A stretch of DNA of 64,000 nucleotides from Bedellia somnulentella (Eukaryota; Arthropoda; Insecta; Lepidoptera; Bedelliidae). Made by a program: the position numbers and the translations under genes. The number at the start of each line of letters is the position of its first letter. Position 1 is the first letter of the stretch. The stretch spans positions 18,104,001 through 18,168,000 of the forward strand of contig OY755171.1 of the NCBI GenBank assembly GCA_963576735.1, in the 5' to 3' direction. Positions 9,033 to 20,340 of this stretch are shown one piece after another. Under the pieces are notes generated by a model, which worked only from the letters and a program-made list of their open reading frames with translations, did no database searches and was not told the origin of the DNA.

Positions 9033-12000
9033 TTACGTTTTATATTAACAAGTAAACCAAAAATGAAATCGTTTAAAGTAAAAAAATATGCCACAAGTAA
9101 AATAGCGGCAAAAACTATACTACAGTTCTATATAGAACTGTTAAGATGAAAGTCGGAAAAATCAAAAGTGCCCCAACAGTTAAGTTCGTAACTAATGGGA
9201 TGCACCCGTGTTTGCTTGTCCTACAAACAAAATAAGGTTTGTTATTCCATTCACCACTACATTTATTGGTTATTAAAAATGAAAATTTACGCTATCAAGG
9301 CTTTTCTTGTAATCTTAAATAACGTATTTGGTAGTTAGGACTGTTATGTTTCGAGGAAATAAAGTTATGATAAAATACAGTACTAATAATAATGATGATC
9401 TCTACCTACCTATATGGGAACTTACGGCTTGAGTATTATATTAGGATGTACGTATGTAATAATAAGGGACGCATTCTGTATTTTACGTCTGTTTTATAAG
9501 TATACTATAAAAATGGATGAAAAATTTACTTACCATTAGTAGCGTATTCGATTTTTACGTCGCCGTCAATAATATTGGTAACAACACTAAAATACTGAAA
9601 GGTCATTGACGTTTCATTGTTTACAAAGTTATTTTTTCTAATTGATACAGACTATACGTATGTACGGACACTAACAATATATGCATTTGTGTGCGTAATT
9701 GTTACCAGAACAATAGAAACAACATATTTTACACACATGATGAATGCTTTTTGTTATTAAATGAATAAAGTAGTAACTTACTCTGTAGTTAATCAGGAAT
9801 ATATTCCATTATCCTTTTCGAGAAAATCTATCTGTATGTAATGTAAAATCAAAAATCTGTTAACAAGATTTCAAGAGAACCAGATTGCATTTCCGATGTG
9901 ACTGAAAAATTCGGAGTTAAAATTTAATTAATTATAGTGAAGTATATTGGATGAAACCTTACTACCTGTCTCATGTGCCTGTTAATAATATATTGAATTA
10001 ATCAATCTTATTTTTTTCAGTTCTCGATAATAGGTTTTACGATACAAAAAAGACCCTATTGATATCCTTCACGAGATACTAAAATGTTGAATTTTCAATA
10101 GCCATTTTCCCAAGCGACAATTCAACCACAATATTTCAGGTGATATTTATCATAGTTAGGGTGAGGTGGGGTATTTCCTACAAGCGGTATCATAGTCGAA
10201 ACGTTTCCGTCGCGACCCTTTGTCAACATGTTGCTTTCGAAATACTTCAAAGAGCCCTTCGTTCAGGAAAGTTCTGGTTTTAAAGAATATAGTACGAACA
10301 TGTACCAAGGTTTTTAAACTTTAGACTGTGTTATCTTTAAAATGCGCATCAACACTGCAACATTGATAAAATTGTATAAGAGACATGGGTTTATAGAAAA
10401 CAATATAGGGCATAAGGTGATGAGCTTAGATTTTTGAGACACAATCACGGTCTACAGCTATAATTGAATGATGGAATTGAGGAAATTAAGAATTAAGATA
10501 TTGAAATACAATAAAGAGTGGATTTTTTTCTTCGAGAACTATATAACTTTAAAAATCAGAAATATAAGCTTTACCTCCAGATTGTAAGGGAATCTTCAAA
10601 TCAATTTAAAAAAAATATATTCTAAGGGTTTGCGGAGGTGAGGTACTAGAACGGCCAATAATATAAAGTAAGTATGAACTTGCTTTTTAAAGCTATTGGT
10701 GTTATTGTATCGATCTTTCGCTACGCGGCGGGTGACGGGCGTCCACCACAGACGTCTAATTTGGGACAAAAAATAATATATAAACAACAGTAATTTTCTC
10801 TGAAATGGGAAGGTGAACTGAGAAATTTTAAAATAGAAACACCTTAGCCTGTCTTACAAACCGACTGGAGAATAACGGATTTTTCAGTATTTTACAGTAG
10901 ACAAATCATGCAAAAAAAAATATTTGGTATTAAATAATTTCACATCAACTTTAATAACCATAGTATATGTTTTCTAGTTCTTTTTGTCTACATAAAAGGG
11001 TAAAAAGCTCATTAATGTAGTATAACTTGAATATAAATAGCTGCTAGGCTTCTACTGCCACAAAAAAATAAAAAGGGTTTAATCTGATGTCAACCGTTCT
11101 AAGTAGGCATCTCTGACACAGATCGACATGATTTGGGTTGAGAATAAGATTGCAAGGGGTGTATATTTGTATTAGAGTTCATTCCCTGGAGACTAAAAAA
11201 CGGAGTCAACTTGATAGACCTGTGACGACCCTATTGGATGTGACGACAAACAATGTAATTTGAAACGGAACCTCAGGGGAGTGAATGAGGTAGTGAATCT
11301 TTGGACACTTAAATTTTTTTACGTTACGTTTAATTTCTACTAAACAGGACTTGTATGTAGGTATATAGTATAGGAAATAGTATTGCTACTTAGTATGAGC
11401 ACAAATGCGTGTGCGTGACATTGTCACCCGGCGTACCCAAATAGTAAAAAAAAGCAAAATAAAGCAACTTTGAGGTATGGGTGACATAAAAAGATAACCA
11501 CAAAGTTTTTTTTTTCTAGTTATTACAATTAGTAATTTCTAGCCGAGAGTATGTACTTGCGTACATTTTCACTTCCCTTTTACTTTTACCCATTCTCTTT
11601 TACACTCGTGACTATACTAGCGAAATAGTAAAGTCAATGAGGAAACCTGAGGTAACGTAGTTTGTAGTTCCCTATTTAATATTACAATAGCAGACAGCCT
11701 CGTTTCTTGTCGCGTCCTATTTTGTCACGGAACTTGTTAAAAAGTTAATTAACAAGAAAACAACATGTAGATCGTAAAAATATACTGGACGTAAAGCAGT
11801 TATATAAAAGCTGTAACTCTGCAGATTTCATGATAATAATTCTGTATTTAGGCCGAATGGGTATTTAAAATGAGGTTGGTTTAGAATGCGGTGGCTGAAT
11901 GGGCTTCATATCGGTGAATGAAAATGTAAAGAAAAAACATTATTGAACGCGGGTAAACCGCGATGCGTATTTTCAAATCTGAACTAACTAGGTAATCAAA

Positions 12001-12640
12001 AGTTTTTCATAAAATATTTACTGGTTCCATTTTGATTTACTTTTTTTATCCAATTCATGGTTTAACTACCGATTCGTGTTTATAATAAAGAAATTTATAG
12101 TTTTCTGAATATAGAGATGCATATTACTACTATTTTTCGCTCTAAATATTTTACATGCAGAACGGATAGAAAATGGAACACTTAATAACAAAATTGCATT
12201 AATGTCTCTATTATCATTCGCTATTATTACACTTTTAAAAGAGAAACATAAACAAATTTAATAACATAATTAGGTAGCATAAAGAGTAGATACATTAATA
12301 AAAGTGTCTCACAGGTGATTGGTGACTGTGTGATATTGTTTGTTTAATGAGGAGTAGATAAAATTGACACACTATGTCGTGTAATGACATACATTAATTT
12401 GAAGCGTGTTGTTTTTGTCAATAAAAAACTTTATTCGTGATCATTATATTCCGAATTATATTAAATACCTACTTAAGTTTATTTGCATGCCATTAATTGT
12501 ACAATCAAACAAGTAAAAATTATTTGGAACTATTGTTTACTCGTACACATTGATACAAGAACCAAGTTACTTAAACTTCCAAAACCTTAAATCTAAACTG
12601 CATAGACATAAATTACATAACATTTGTAACGTAAAATGTC
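9033..12640. other. Long stretch without recognisable genes
   Basis: AT-rich sequence containing only short chance frames. A minimal trace of an L tail (CTACCTA, GGGAACTTACGGC) occurs near 9405-9435. I see no RNA gene, MITE or supported exon. Confidence 0.45.
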
Positions 12641-12642
12641 TC

Positions 12643-12840
12643 TCAAAGCTGAATACTCAAAGACCATTCAGATGACTCGATGGTTTTTGAATGGACGACA
12701 TTTCCAGTAGTCATAAAAGACCTTCTCGAACAATAGTCAAACGGAGTGTTCACAGTATCACAATTTCTATAGATACTGACAACCACGTATGCCAATGGTA
12801 CGGGACGAAATGTAATGCTGGGTACACCGCAGCATATCAT
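12643..12840 (-). CDS. Unrecognised 65-codon open frame
   Basis: A minus-strand frame MICCGVPSITFRPVPLAYVV... runs 65 codons in a segment with more balanced base composition than its surroundings. The encoded peptide is not simple or repetitive. I do not recognise it, I see no convincing splice sites around it, and it could be chance. It is listed only because it is the least repeat-like frame in the 9-13 kb gap. Confidence 0.15.
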   Translation of the reverse strand: MICCGVPSITFRPVPLAYVVVSIYRNCDTVNTPFDYCSRRSFMTTGNVVHSKTIESSEWSLSIQL

Positions 12841-13254
12841 CTCTTAAACAATTGTTTTGCAGGTTAACAGTTTACTTCGCACACTCACATGACCAGACTT
12901 TACAAATATAATATAAGGTAATGTAACGAACGAATATGTAAATAAATTATATAAATAATGCAGTGCTTTTTGTCGAAAGAACCTACTTACTAATACCTGA
13001 AGATTTTAACTAATAATCATGCTTCCCCCGCTTTTTTTTATTTTAAATACAATGCCGTTTTAATTTCAATCTGGTCTTCAAACGTCTTGCGTCGCCGTCC
13101 GACACAATCAATAACATCCACATCGGCTCTTTTCATTTCATTTAAATTTCACTACTACACTTTGGCGTTATGAAGCCAAGCTAAATAGAACAGAAGTCAC
13201 CAGGAAAACATGATCACATGGGAAATAATTACCAAAACCTCACTCAAATTCAAA

Positions 13255-13480
13255 AGTTCACGCCGTTTATTTCCGAAGGGGTTGACATTGACAGAGGTAC
13301 TAATACTTCTGAACATTACGTAAAATTGACACCTGGTGTTCAGAGTACTCACGTTTTGCTTGGACAGTGTACTCACGTGATATGAGGCAGGCCTATCGCC
13401 GTTTAGTACGGATACACTATCACATGACAAAATACAACTTCGCCATGTGGGTTTCCTCACGATGTTTTCCCTTACCATTC
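13255..13480 (-). repeat. Family T SINE body
   Basis: Family T segments are recognisable in order: TTCACGCCG, CGAAGGGGTTG, GTACTAATACTTCTGAACAT, ACGTTTTGCTTGGACAGTGT, GTGGGTTTCCTCACGATGTT. The tRNA-like head is not obvious, so the copy is probably 5'-truncated. Confidence 0.8.
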
Positions 13481-13979
13481 CTACTACTACTAGTTAACAC
13501 TATATACAGAAAATTAAAAGCAAATCGAAACCGTTCATTTGTATAAACACCACGTGAATCTTCCAATGCTCAATTGAAATGTCAACCAACAACCAATAGT
13601 TTTTTCAGTCATAAGAATTGTGAAAAGCGTTTTCTTCCGATAATGATTAATACTCTTTTTGTAACGTTAACCCGCGGGCCTACGCGCCTGTTTCTTTTAT
13701 TGACGTTTTTATGACCGCCTTTACAATCGCCTTCGACGTAAAGAGCCTTAAGTGTTTTCATTTCTGTATTTCACTTTGATATACCGTTACGTTTCATTGA
13801 ACATTTTTATGGGTAATTGTGGTATCTGTTTAAAGATCGTCGGTTTGTGTGTACCAAGATAATGGCTTGGAAGGTGTTAAATAGAATAGCTGAATTTGAG
13901 GAAAGTAAAGAAATAATACAAAATTTATGACATGTAGACATTATAATTTAGTTTACTGATTTTGAGAGCAGAATACACA

Positions 13980-14200
13980 TACACTCACGGTTATAAATGC
14001 TAAAAAGTGGTAACGAGTGCTTTGAAATTAGAAATTCTTTAGCAACTTTTGGAAGTTAAGTGAGGAAAGGATTATTAAATAAAGTTGTTGGTGATTGGTG
14101 TCCAACCGAATCGCCCAACAATCACTTAAAAAGCCACAATACACTAAGTCACCTCGTATAGAAATGGATTGGTGTAATTCTAAGCCAACACTGTACCGCT
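13980..14200 (-). repeat. Family A repeat, old copy
   Basis: The reverse complement follows family A from AAGCC to the ATAACCGTGAGT 3' end, with many substitutions. Confidence 0.65.
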
Positions 14201-14487
14201 ATTATTAAGAATGCAAATATTATTATTTGGAGAGAAAGTCATGCACAATATGTTTATCAGTATTTGTATTATCAAATTTTTAATAACCCAAATACGAAAG
14301 AGTCTTAGACATGCAGGGTCATTCTTTGATAACCTTCGCTCTGATGATAGCTTTGAGTGGGCTGAATGAATAGTATTCACTATAGTATTAGAAATAGAAC
14401 TCATTTGTACGAAAAATTGTACCCCGGAAGACACGTTGGTGGACACATTTTTATTTTGAAGGATTTCATTTGCAGCTGCTTTTATAA

Positions 14488-14840
14488 GAAGAAATAAGAT
14501 GATATCGCATATCGCAATAAACTTCAGTGGCTTCCAATTCGTCTCCGCCGGAATGCACATACTCTGTCTCTCCTGTACTCTATCTTGTTTAATCCTGCCA
14601 CCCCCTCCTACCTTAAAGAGCGTTTCCAATTCCTTCACTCTTCACATGACCTCAATCTGCGTTCTTACCACAATCTTTTGTTGAGTACCCCTTCCCATTC
14701 CACCATTTTTTACAGTTCCTCCTTTACCGTCCAGGCTGTACAACTATGGAACGGTCTTCCTGTAGAGGTGCGATTAGCCAAGTCTCTCCCTATTTTCAAG
14801 AAAATGGTAAAAAAACACTTCCTCTCCGAAACATTATAAT
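14488..14840 (+). pseudogene. C-terminus of a CR1/L2-like LINE
   Basis: In one frame the segment reads LQWLPIRLRRNAHTLSLLY, then NPATPSYLKERFQF, AVQLWNGLPVEVR and SLPIFKKMVKKHFL before a stop at 14837. The LNWLPIRLR...LWNSLP...FKKxLKxHL pattern is the usual C-terminal tail of CR1/L2/Rex-type LINE polymerases (from memory of the family). The polymerase palm lies upstream and is absent. AT-rich 3' sequence with a TAGATAGATAA end follows to about 15040. The opposite-strand frame over this region is a shadow. Confidence 0.65.
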
Positions 14841-15142
14841 ATTATTTGTGTTGCATACAAAAGTTTATATATTCTATTATATATTATGTCGTAAAATGTA
14901 TATATGTATTTTATTTAAAAATCTTTATATATATTGCATATGTATTGTATTTATTGAATATTATTTATTTTATGGAATACTATCTGTATCTGTAAGTGTA
15001 TTAGAACTTAATAAATATTTAGTAATACTTAAAATAGATAGATAATAGTTTGATGAATAATTTTTAGTTTTTAAGCAAATCAGTTTAATTTATTGGACAT
15101 CTACCGAACATGTTTTTAATCCAGCAAATCTTTCCATTAATG

Positions 15143-15269
15143 GGTTGTCTGGAAGAGATCGCTCTTAGTGATAAGACCGCCAGTTGTACTTTGGCTTTTA
15201 TACCGATCTTTTTTGTAATTGTTGTTTTTATTTTGTAATGTGCAATAAAGAGTTTTATTATTATTATTT
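15143..15269 (+). repeat. Family G retroposon tail with (TTA)n, target of the Dong-like element
   Basis: It matches 413-535 (GTTGTCTGGAAGAGATCGC, GATAAGACCGCC, CAATAAAGAG) and ends in TTATTATTATTA. The adjacent Dong-like element begins exactly in this (TTA)n array. The other side of the array is at 19182-19202. Confidence 0.65.
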
Positions 15270-15372
15270 TGAGCATGAATTTAAGTTCCTCGCCTCTCCC
15301 ATGGCCGAAAAAGAAAATATAATTTTGAATGGAAGAGGCGGTACTCCCCGACAAAAGAACAGTCGGTCGGGG

Positions 15373-18300
15373 TCAGGGGCTCAGGTTCAAGAACCGACGA
15401 ACGATCCGAGCCGTATCGAGCAGCACCGCCTTCTGCATTTGTGCTGGAACCGACACGCCGCAGAAATCCAACCGCCTCAAGTTGGTCGCGAGGCTGGTTG
15501 GAATTAACCCGTTCGCGGACAAAACAATTGGGATTATTTCTGTCGAAGTCACACCCCACATGTCGGTGATCTCGTGGGCCAGATCGAGATATTTCCGACG
15601 CTTCTCGGTTTCGGCTTTCACGAGACCCTCGTCATGAGGGATAGTGACATCCACTAGAAATACCCTCGACTGCGACCGATCCCATACCACGATATCAGGC
15701 TTATTCGCTAGAATAGTCCTGTCCGTGATAACGGATCGGTCCCAATAGATTTTGGCACGGTCGTTTTCTAGGATTGGCTCCGGCAGATACTTGTAATACG
15801 GCAGCCTCTGTTGCAAGAGTCCGTATTTTAGAGCGAGCTCCTGATGCAGGATTTTGGCTGCTTGGTTGTGTCTGTGCAAGTACTCAGTGTTAGCAAGAGC
15901 CGAACAACCGGAAACAACATGCCTAAGTGACTCTCCGGGACGGCCACATGCTCGACAAACGTCTGTGGTACCGTCCTTTAGGATGTATTTCCGATAGTTC
16001 CGCGTCTTGATAACCTGGTCTTGTATTGCACAGACAAAACCTTCGGTTTCCCCAAAGAGGTCCCCGAAACGCAGCCAATGCAGGGAGGCTTTACGGTCCA
16101 CGAAAGGTTCGTGAAGTACCTTGTAAAACCTCCCGTGCAGCTCCTTCTCTTTCCATACGGACTCCCGATCAGAGGTGCTAAGTACCTCCGGGGTTCGCCA
16201 ATCCTGTGAGGCCAACGATAAGGGAGTCAGTCCTTTATCACTAGCGACCACCTCTCCCCGAATACTATCACCCGTCATCGTCAAAAAATAGTTTCTGAGG
16301 TTGCATACCTCGCGGTTGTGCATGGTTTTGGCACTCAAGAGGCCTCGACCACCACACTTCCGCGGGATATACAATCTCATAACCGACGACCTCGGATGAT
16401 GCATTCGATGAGAGGTCATCATCGTGCGGACTCGTCTGTCCAGAGCGTCGAGTTCGGTCTGAGTCCATCTGAGCACGCCAAATGTGTACATCAGTACAGG
16501 CATGACCCAGGAGTTAATGGCTCGGATCTTATTAACGCCTGACAAGTAGCTATTAAGCACACTTTTCAGGCGTTCATAAAACTCCTCGCAAACACCCTGT
16601 TTCACGTCTGCCACCTTCACACCGATGGTTTGTGACATGCCCAGATACCGGTATGTTTCAGCCTCGGAGAGTGCCCTCAAATGATTGGTGCCGACATCGA
16701 CACCATCAGAGTGCACGACATGCCCCTTCTCAACATGAATGACCGCACACTTATCGACCCCGAGCTCCATCTTGACGGAACCACTGAAATCGTTAGTGAT
16801 CGTCAGTAGCTCCGCCAATCTGTCAGCCGTGGGGGCGTAAAGCTTCAGGTCATCCATGTAAAGGAGATGAGGCAAGCGTGGTCCGCCTCTCCGAAACTGA
16901 AAGCCCGTCCCTGAATTCTCCAAGAGTGTACTTAGAGGATTCAGGGCCAAGCAAAACCAAACTGGACTCAGGCAATCGCCCTGGAAAATCCCTCGCCTTA
17001 TATCAATTTGGTCATCCGCGTCCGTCATCCGCTGACCGTCTAAACTCAGGATCGTTCTCCAGCACCCCATACACTGCCCGAGGAAGTGTCGAACTGTACT
17101 TTCAATTTTGTACAGCTCGAGGACCCTCATGAGCCATGAATGAGGTACCGAATCGAACGCCTTCCTGTAGTCTATCCAGCCAGCGGAGAAGTTCCGACGG
17201 TTGCGTTTGACCAGTTGGCCTACGACCGCGTCGATGAGGAGCAGCTCCTTGCTACCGCGACTACCGCCCCTACATCCGTTCTGAGCTCCAGAGATCACAT
17301 TGTTATCAACAATGTGTTGAGTAATTTTGGAGCTCAGAACGGATGTCAAGGTCTTGTAAATTGTACAAAGACAAGTAATGGGGCGGTATTGTGATGGATC
17401 CGCGGTAGCATCGCTCTTTGGAGCTAAATGAGTGACCCCAGTAGTTAAGAAGTTCGGGAGTGTCCCACTCTCGAGGGCGCTTTGAAACTGACGGGCGAGA
17501 GTAGCGTGACAGCGCGTGAACCCCTTCAACCAGTAATGGTGCAATCCGTCCGGCCCTGGACTTTTCCAGTTCGGAGCCTTACGGATCGCAGCCACCACAT
17601 CCTCCTCGGATATGTTGACGGGGTTCATGGGCGCTATGGGCTCGCACGCTCCCTCGACCGCCTCGAACCATCGGCCCTCTTCGTGATTAACAGGCAGCGA
17701 CCAAAGCCCACGCCAAAAGGCAACCACATCGGCTTTTTCCGGTCGCTGACCCGTCGAAACCACATCGGGACGCTCCAAAGTTCTGTAGAACTTCTTCTGG
17801 TCACTCATGAAGAGACGATTCTGTTGGTACCTCTTTACCCTTTCAGAATATCGCCTAATTCGCTTACCCCAAGCAGCGATCTTCTGCTTCAGATCATCGA
17901 TGCGCTCCACCAGTCTACAGGCAAACTCCGGTGAGTTGTCAAAGACATTCTCACCAGGGAATGCCTCCCTGACGAAGCGCACCACCCTCGGCCTATTGTT
18001 GCCTGATCTGAAGCTGGTCAGTTTGCCGATGAGGACCCTGGCCCTTGTGATACGGCTTTCAATCCGCCTCATCCAGGCTGGTCTAGTTCTAGTCCTGGGA
18101 CTAGTACTGCCAGCCTGGCGGGAGCCACCAGCTTTTGTTGGCGGCATCCTGACGCCGACAAATTGACAAACTGTCATCGCGGCGCCAAAGAGAATTGAAT
18201 CCGTATCCCAAAGGTCCATGCTGCTCTCTAAAAATGAGGGCAGCATGTTATTGACGGCCTCAACGACATCCCGAACCTTGATGCTGAGAGGAACTCGGGG

Positions 18301-18969
18301 CAGCCTTGGCCTCCTTTCGAGAGGCACTTGGCGATATTCCAGGATCGTCTCTTCGAGTGCGCTCCTCACCAAATCCAAATCCAGGGAGACTGTTCCCCAA
18401 TCGCTTTCCGCACCACCCACATCCGGCAGGTTAGCAATTGGCTCCCTCCGTACTTCCCGTTCAGGGAGTGGAGGGAGAACCTGCAAAGGTGGCTCTTCGT
18501 CTAGCGGGGGAACAGCCTCGCGTCGCAATTGTTCGAGTTCGGTAGTGCTAAAAAGTTCTGAGCGCTGTATGTACCGAACTCGATCCGCCAGGTTTTGTTC
18601 TGTGACGGTCAAATTGGGCTCCAGCCGCTGAAATTCGCGGAACATTGCTGCCCGATAACCCGTCCGCCCAGTTCTTGATCCTGAGGCCCTAAGGTAGGCC
18701 CGCATGGCATTTCTATTCATATCAACCGTCCATGCCATGCGGCGCCTAGCTCCACCAGCGGCGGGCACCGACTGCTGGGACTGAGTTGCCCCAGTCCCAA
18801 CCGATGCCAAGCCATCTGGTGGCTGAGGTGGTCGCGCAGACCGGCCAGGTGGTCGGGCCGGTCTGGGACGGCTGGGGGACCGCATGCTGCCACGTCCAGC
18901 CCCAGCTCCAGACGCGCCCCAGCGATAACCCCTGGGGAGCGGCCCTATACGCTCATCGTCGTCTTGCAT
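15373..18969 (-). CDS. Dong/R4-clade ORF: reverse transcriptase plus restriction-like endonuclease
   Basis: The 1198-residue product should nick target DNA and copy its own RNA into the break. The N-terminus (1-70) is rich in Arg, Pro and Gly; no zinc finger is obvious there, unlike R2. Reverse transcriptase motifs follow: SQYRPITCL, motif A with Asp600 (DYRKAFD, 600-606), GIFQGDCLSPVWF (motif B) and YMDD at 704-707. Then comes a CCHC knuckle, Cys1005, Cys1008, His1017 and Cys1022. The PD-(D/E)XK nuclease has KPD with Asp1092 and VDVTIP with Asp1107. The order RT, CCHC, nuclease is that of the R2/R4 group. The single frame, the missing N-terminal fingers and the TAA target favour Dong/R4. The start is the first in-frame ATG after the leader. 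The gene is richer in G+C than its surroundings. It looks intact. Confidence 0.9.
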   Translation of the reverse strand: MQDDDERIGPLPRGYRWGASGAGAGRGSMRSPSRPRPARPPGRSARPPQPPDGLASVGTGATQSQQSVPAAGGARRRMAWTVDMNRNAMRAYLRASGSRTGRTGYRAAMFREFQRLEPNLTVTEQNLADRVRYIQRSELFSTTELEQLRREAVPPLDEEPPLQVLPPLPEREVRREPIANLPDVGGAESDWGTVSLDLDLVRSALEETILEYRQVPLERRPRLPRVPLSIKVRDVVEAVNNMLPSFLESSMDLWDTDSILFGAAMTVCQFVGVRMPPTKAGGSRQAGSTSPRTRTRPAWMRRIESRITRARVLIGKLTSFRSGNNRPRVVRFVREAFPGENVFDNSPEFACRLVERIDDLKQKIAAWGKRIRRYSERVKRYQQNRLFMSDQKKFYRTLERPDVVSTGQRPEKADVVAFWRGLWSLPVNHEEGRWFEAVEGACEPIAPMNPVNISEEDVVAAIRKAPNWKSPGPDGLHHYWLKGFTRCHATLARQFQSALESGTLPNFLTTGVTHLAPKSDATADPSQYRPITCLCTIYKTLTSVLSSKITQHIVDNNVISGAQNGCRGGSRGSKELLLIDAVVGQLVKRNRRNFSAGWIDYRKAFDSVPHSWLMRVLELYKIESTVRHFLGQCMGCWRTILSLDGQRMTDADDQIDIRRGIFQGDCLSPVWFCLALNPLSTLLENSGTGFQFRRGGPRLPHLLYMDDLKLYAPTADRLAELLTITNDFSGSVKMELGVDKCAVIHVEKGHVVHSDGVDVGTNHLRALSEAETYRYLGMSQTIGVKVADVKQGVCEEFYERLKSVLNSYLSGVNKIRAINSWVMPVLMYTFGVLRWTQTELDALDRRVRTMMTSHRMHHPRSSVMRLYIPRKCGGRGLLSAKTMHNREVCNLRNYFLTMTGDSIRGEVVASDKGLTPLSLASQDWRTPEVLSTSDRESVWKEKELHGRFYKVLHEPFVDRKASLHWLRFGDLFGETEGFVCAIQDQVIKTRNYRKYILKDGTTDVCRACGRPGESLRHVVSGCSALANTEYLHRHNQAAKILHQELALKYGLLQQRLPYYKYLPEPILENDRAKIYWDRSVITDRTILANKPDIVVWDRSQSRVFLVDVTIPHDEGLVKAETEKRRKYLDLAHEITDMWGVTSTEIIPIVLSANGLIPTSLATNLRRLDFCGVSVPAQMQKAVLLDTARIVRRFLNLSP
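17272..17346. repeat. Compound hairpin inside the Dong-like ORF
   Basis: Positions 17272-17290 and 17328-17346 are perfect 19-bp inverted repeats (ACATCCGTTCTGAGCTCCA and its complement). Nested inside is a second perfect 9-bp stem, CACATTGTT (17296-17304) with AACAATGTG (17308-17316) and a 3-base loop. It lies within the polymerase-coding part, between SVLSSK and SGAQNG, about 60 codons before catalytic Asp600. Confidence 0.9.
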
Positions 18970-19202
18970 ACCATTATGATGAGCAAAGATTCACCCGGGG
19001 TTTCACTCACTTGCCCCGGGGAGACCGTTATTGCTCTATTTTGCGCTGAGACCAGTTTGTAGACACGGTCAACACCTACAAACTCAAGCGCTGACTATTT
19101 GCATTGCTGGAATGGCAAGCTGGTAAACATTTCATCCTGCCATTCCAACAACGGGCGGTGGGGTCGTCACATCCCTACGCCTTATTATTATTATTATTAT
19201 TA

Positions 19203-19860
19203 AAGGACAGAATATGGATAAAAGATGAGTTGGTTTGTTTTAGCGGAATAGATATTTTATAGAAGACAAAACTATTCAAACCTCTGTACTGTACTGTTTA
19301 TAGACTGATTTTAATCGCACTTTAGTGCGCTGCTGATGTTGAATTAAATCTGTAAGTTGCTACTTTTTTATCAGTTCTACAATACTGTACCTTATATAAT
19401 TCAATGCAATATGAACGTTTTAACTCCAAGTGTGGGGGCCACATACATTTATCAAGTTAATCGCGCCAATAATATAAAGAATACAAAAGATTCTACTCGC
19501 ATTAAAAATAAAACATAACATATATATTTGGTTTCATGTTATACATACATACTTAGATTATAATATGTATAGAATAATTCTTTTATCCACATTAATTAAT
19601 CAAAGCTATCGACTCCTTACGATATTTCTCTTGTCGTGTCAACATTATATGCAAAAAGTCAGTACTCTGAAAACCAGGCGATGTGATAAAACGTATTGTT
19701 TACATTAATTAACATTCAAGCCACCTGCGAACAGTTATGTTATCATTTAAGCCCTAGTGTTTACATTTGAGACAAAACAAACTTTATATAGGAATGATGA
19801 CTAAGTTTTTAATTAGCTTTATAGTTTAAACACGTATAAAGCAGTCAGCAGACTGTAGGC
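19203..19860. other. No recognisable gene
   Basis: AT-rich flank of the Dong-like insertion. Nothing is supported. Confidence 0.45.
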
Positions 19861-19872
19861 GTGTCGATTGAA

Positions 19873-20340
19873 AGAAAGAAAGAAGAAGAAAGAAAAACAT
19901 TTATTCGCTGCTACACACGTACAAAGGAAAACACAGCACAAAAATAAGTATATACAAACACACAGAAAAATAATAATAAAAAGACAATATCATACACACT
20001 AATTCCAAGATATAAAAGAAAAAAAAAACTATAGCCGTATAACCTGCGTAGTAGCAACGAATTTGGAAGCTGCCTCAGCATTATCGTTGTGAAGTAAATG
20101 AATACCTCACAACACTGATTTTCAGTCAGCCCCAAAATAAAAATATATAAAAGAAAAGACGTCACAAAGTCATCATGAAAAAGAGAATAACATACTCGTA
20201 TAAATAAATAATAGCAGTAGAAAGTACCGCGTTACTAAATTATTATATAAAAACTACACGTATAATTATATACTAAAAATATTCATACATAATACATAAA
20301 TATAAATACATAAGAGACTCCACCTGCAGACAAACTGTAA
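19873..20340 (-). repeat. Possible retroposon 3' region with CTTT tail
   Basis: On the minus strand GCAGCGAATAAATGTTTTTC is followed by a TTCTTTCTTTC-type tail (19873-19900 on the plus strand). This is the layout of a retroposon 3' end with a polyadenylation-like signal. The body upstream is AT-rich and not recognisable. Confidence 0.35.

Larger units (their letters stand above)
15270..19181 (-). mobile_element. Full-length Dong/R4-like non-LTR retrotransposon
   Basis: A 3.9-kb element in minus orientation is flanked on both sides by TTA (TAA) repeats: 15254-15268 at its 3' side and 19182-19202 at its 5' side. It has a 5' leader of about 210 bases, one long frame and a 3' leader of about 100 bases. 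The Dong element of Bombyx, a member of the R4 clade, is known to insert into TAA repeats, and the coding motifs agree. There is no poly(A) tail. I see no frame break, so this copy may be young. Confidence 0.85.

Noticed and set aside
14180..14638. 152-codon minus-strand frame
   Set aside because: It is antisense to the CR1/L2-like LINE C-terminus and to a family A copy; a shadow frame.
15373..18969. Identification as an R2 element of 28S rDNA
   Set aside because: There is no N-terminal zinc finger that I can see, no 28S rRNA sequence in the flanks, and TTA repeats on both sides; Dong/R4 fits better.
15184..19049. Many plus-strand frames of 60-150 codons
   Set aside because: They are shadows of the 1198-codon minus-strand gene, whose higher G+C content lowers stop frequency.
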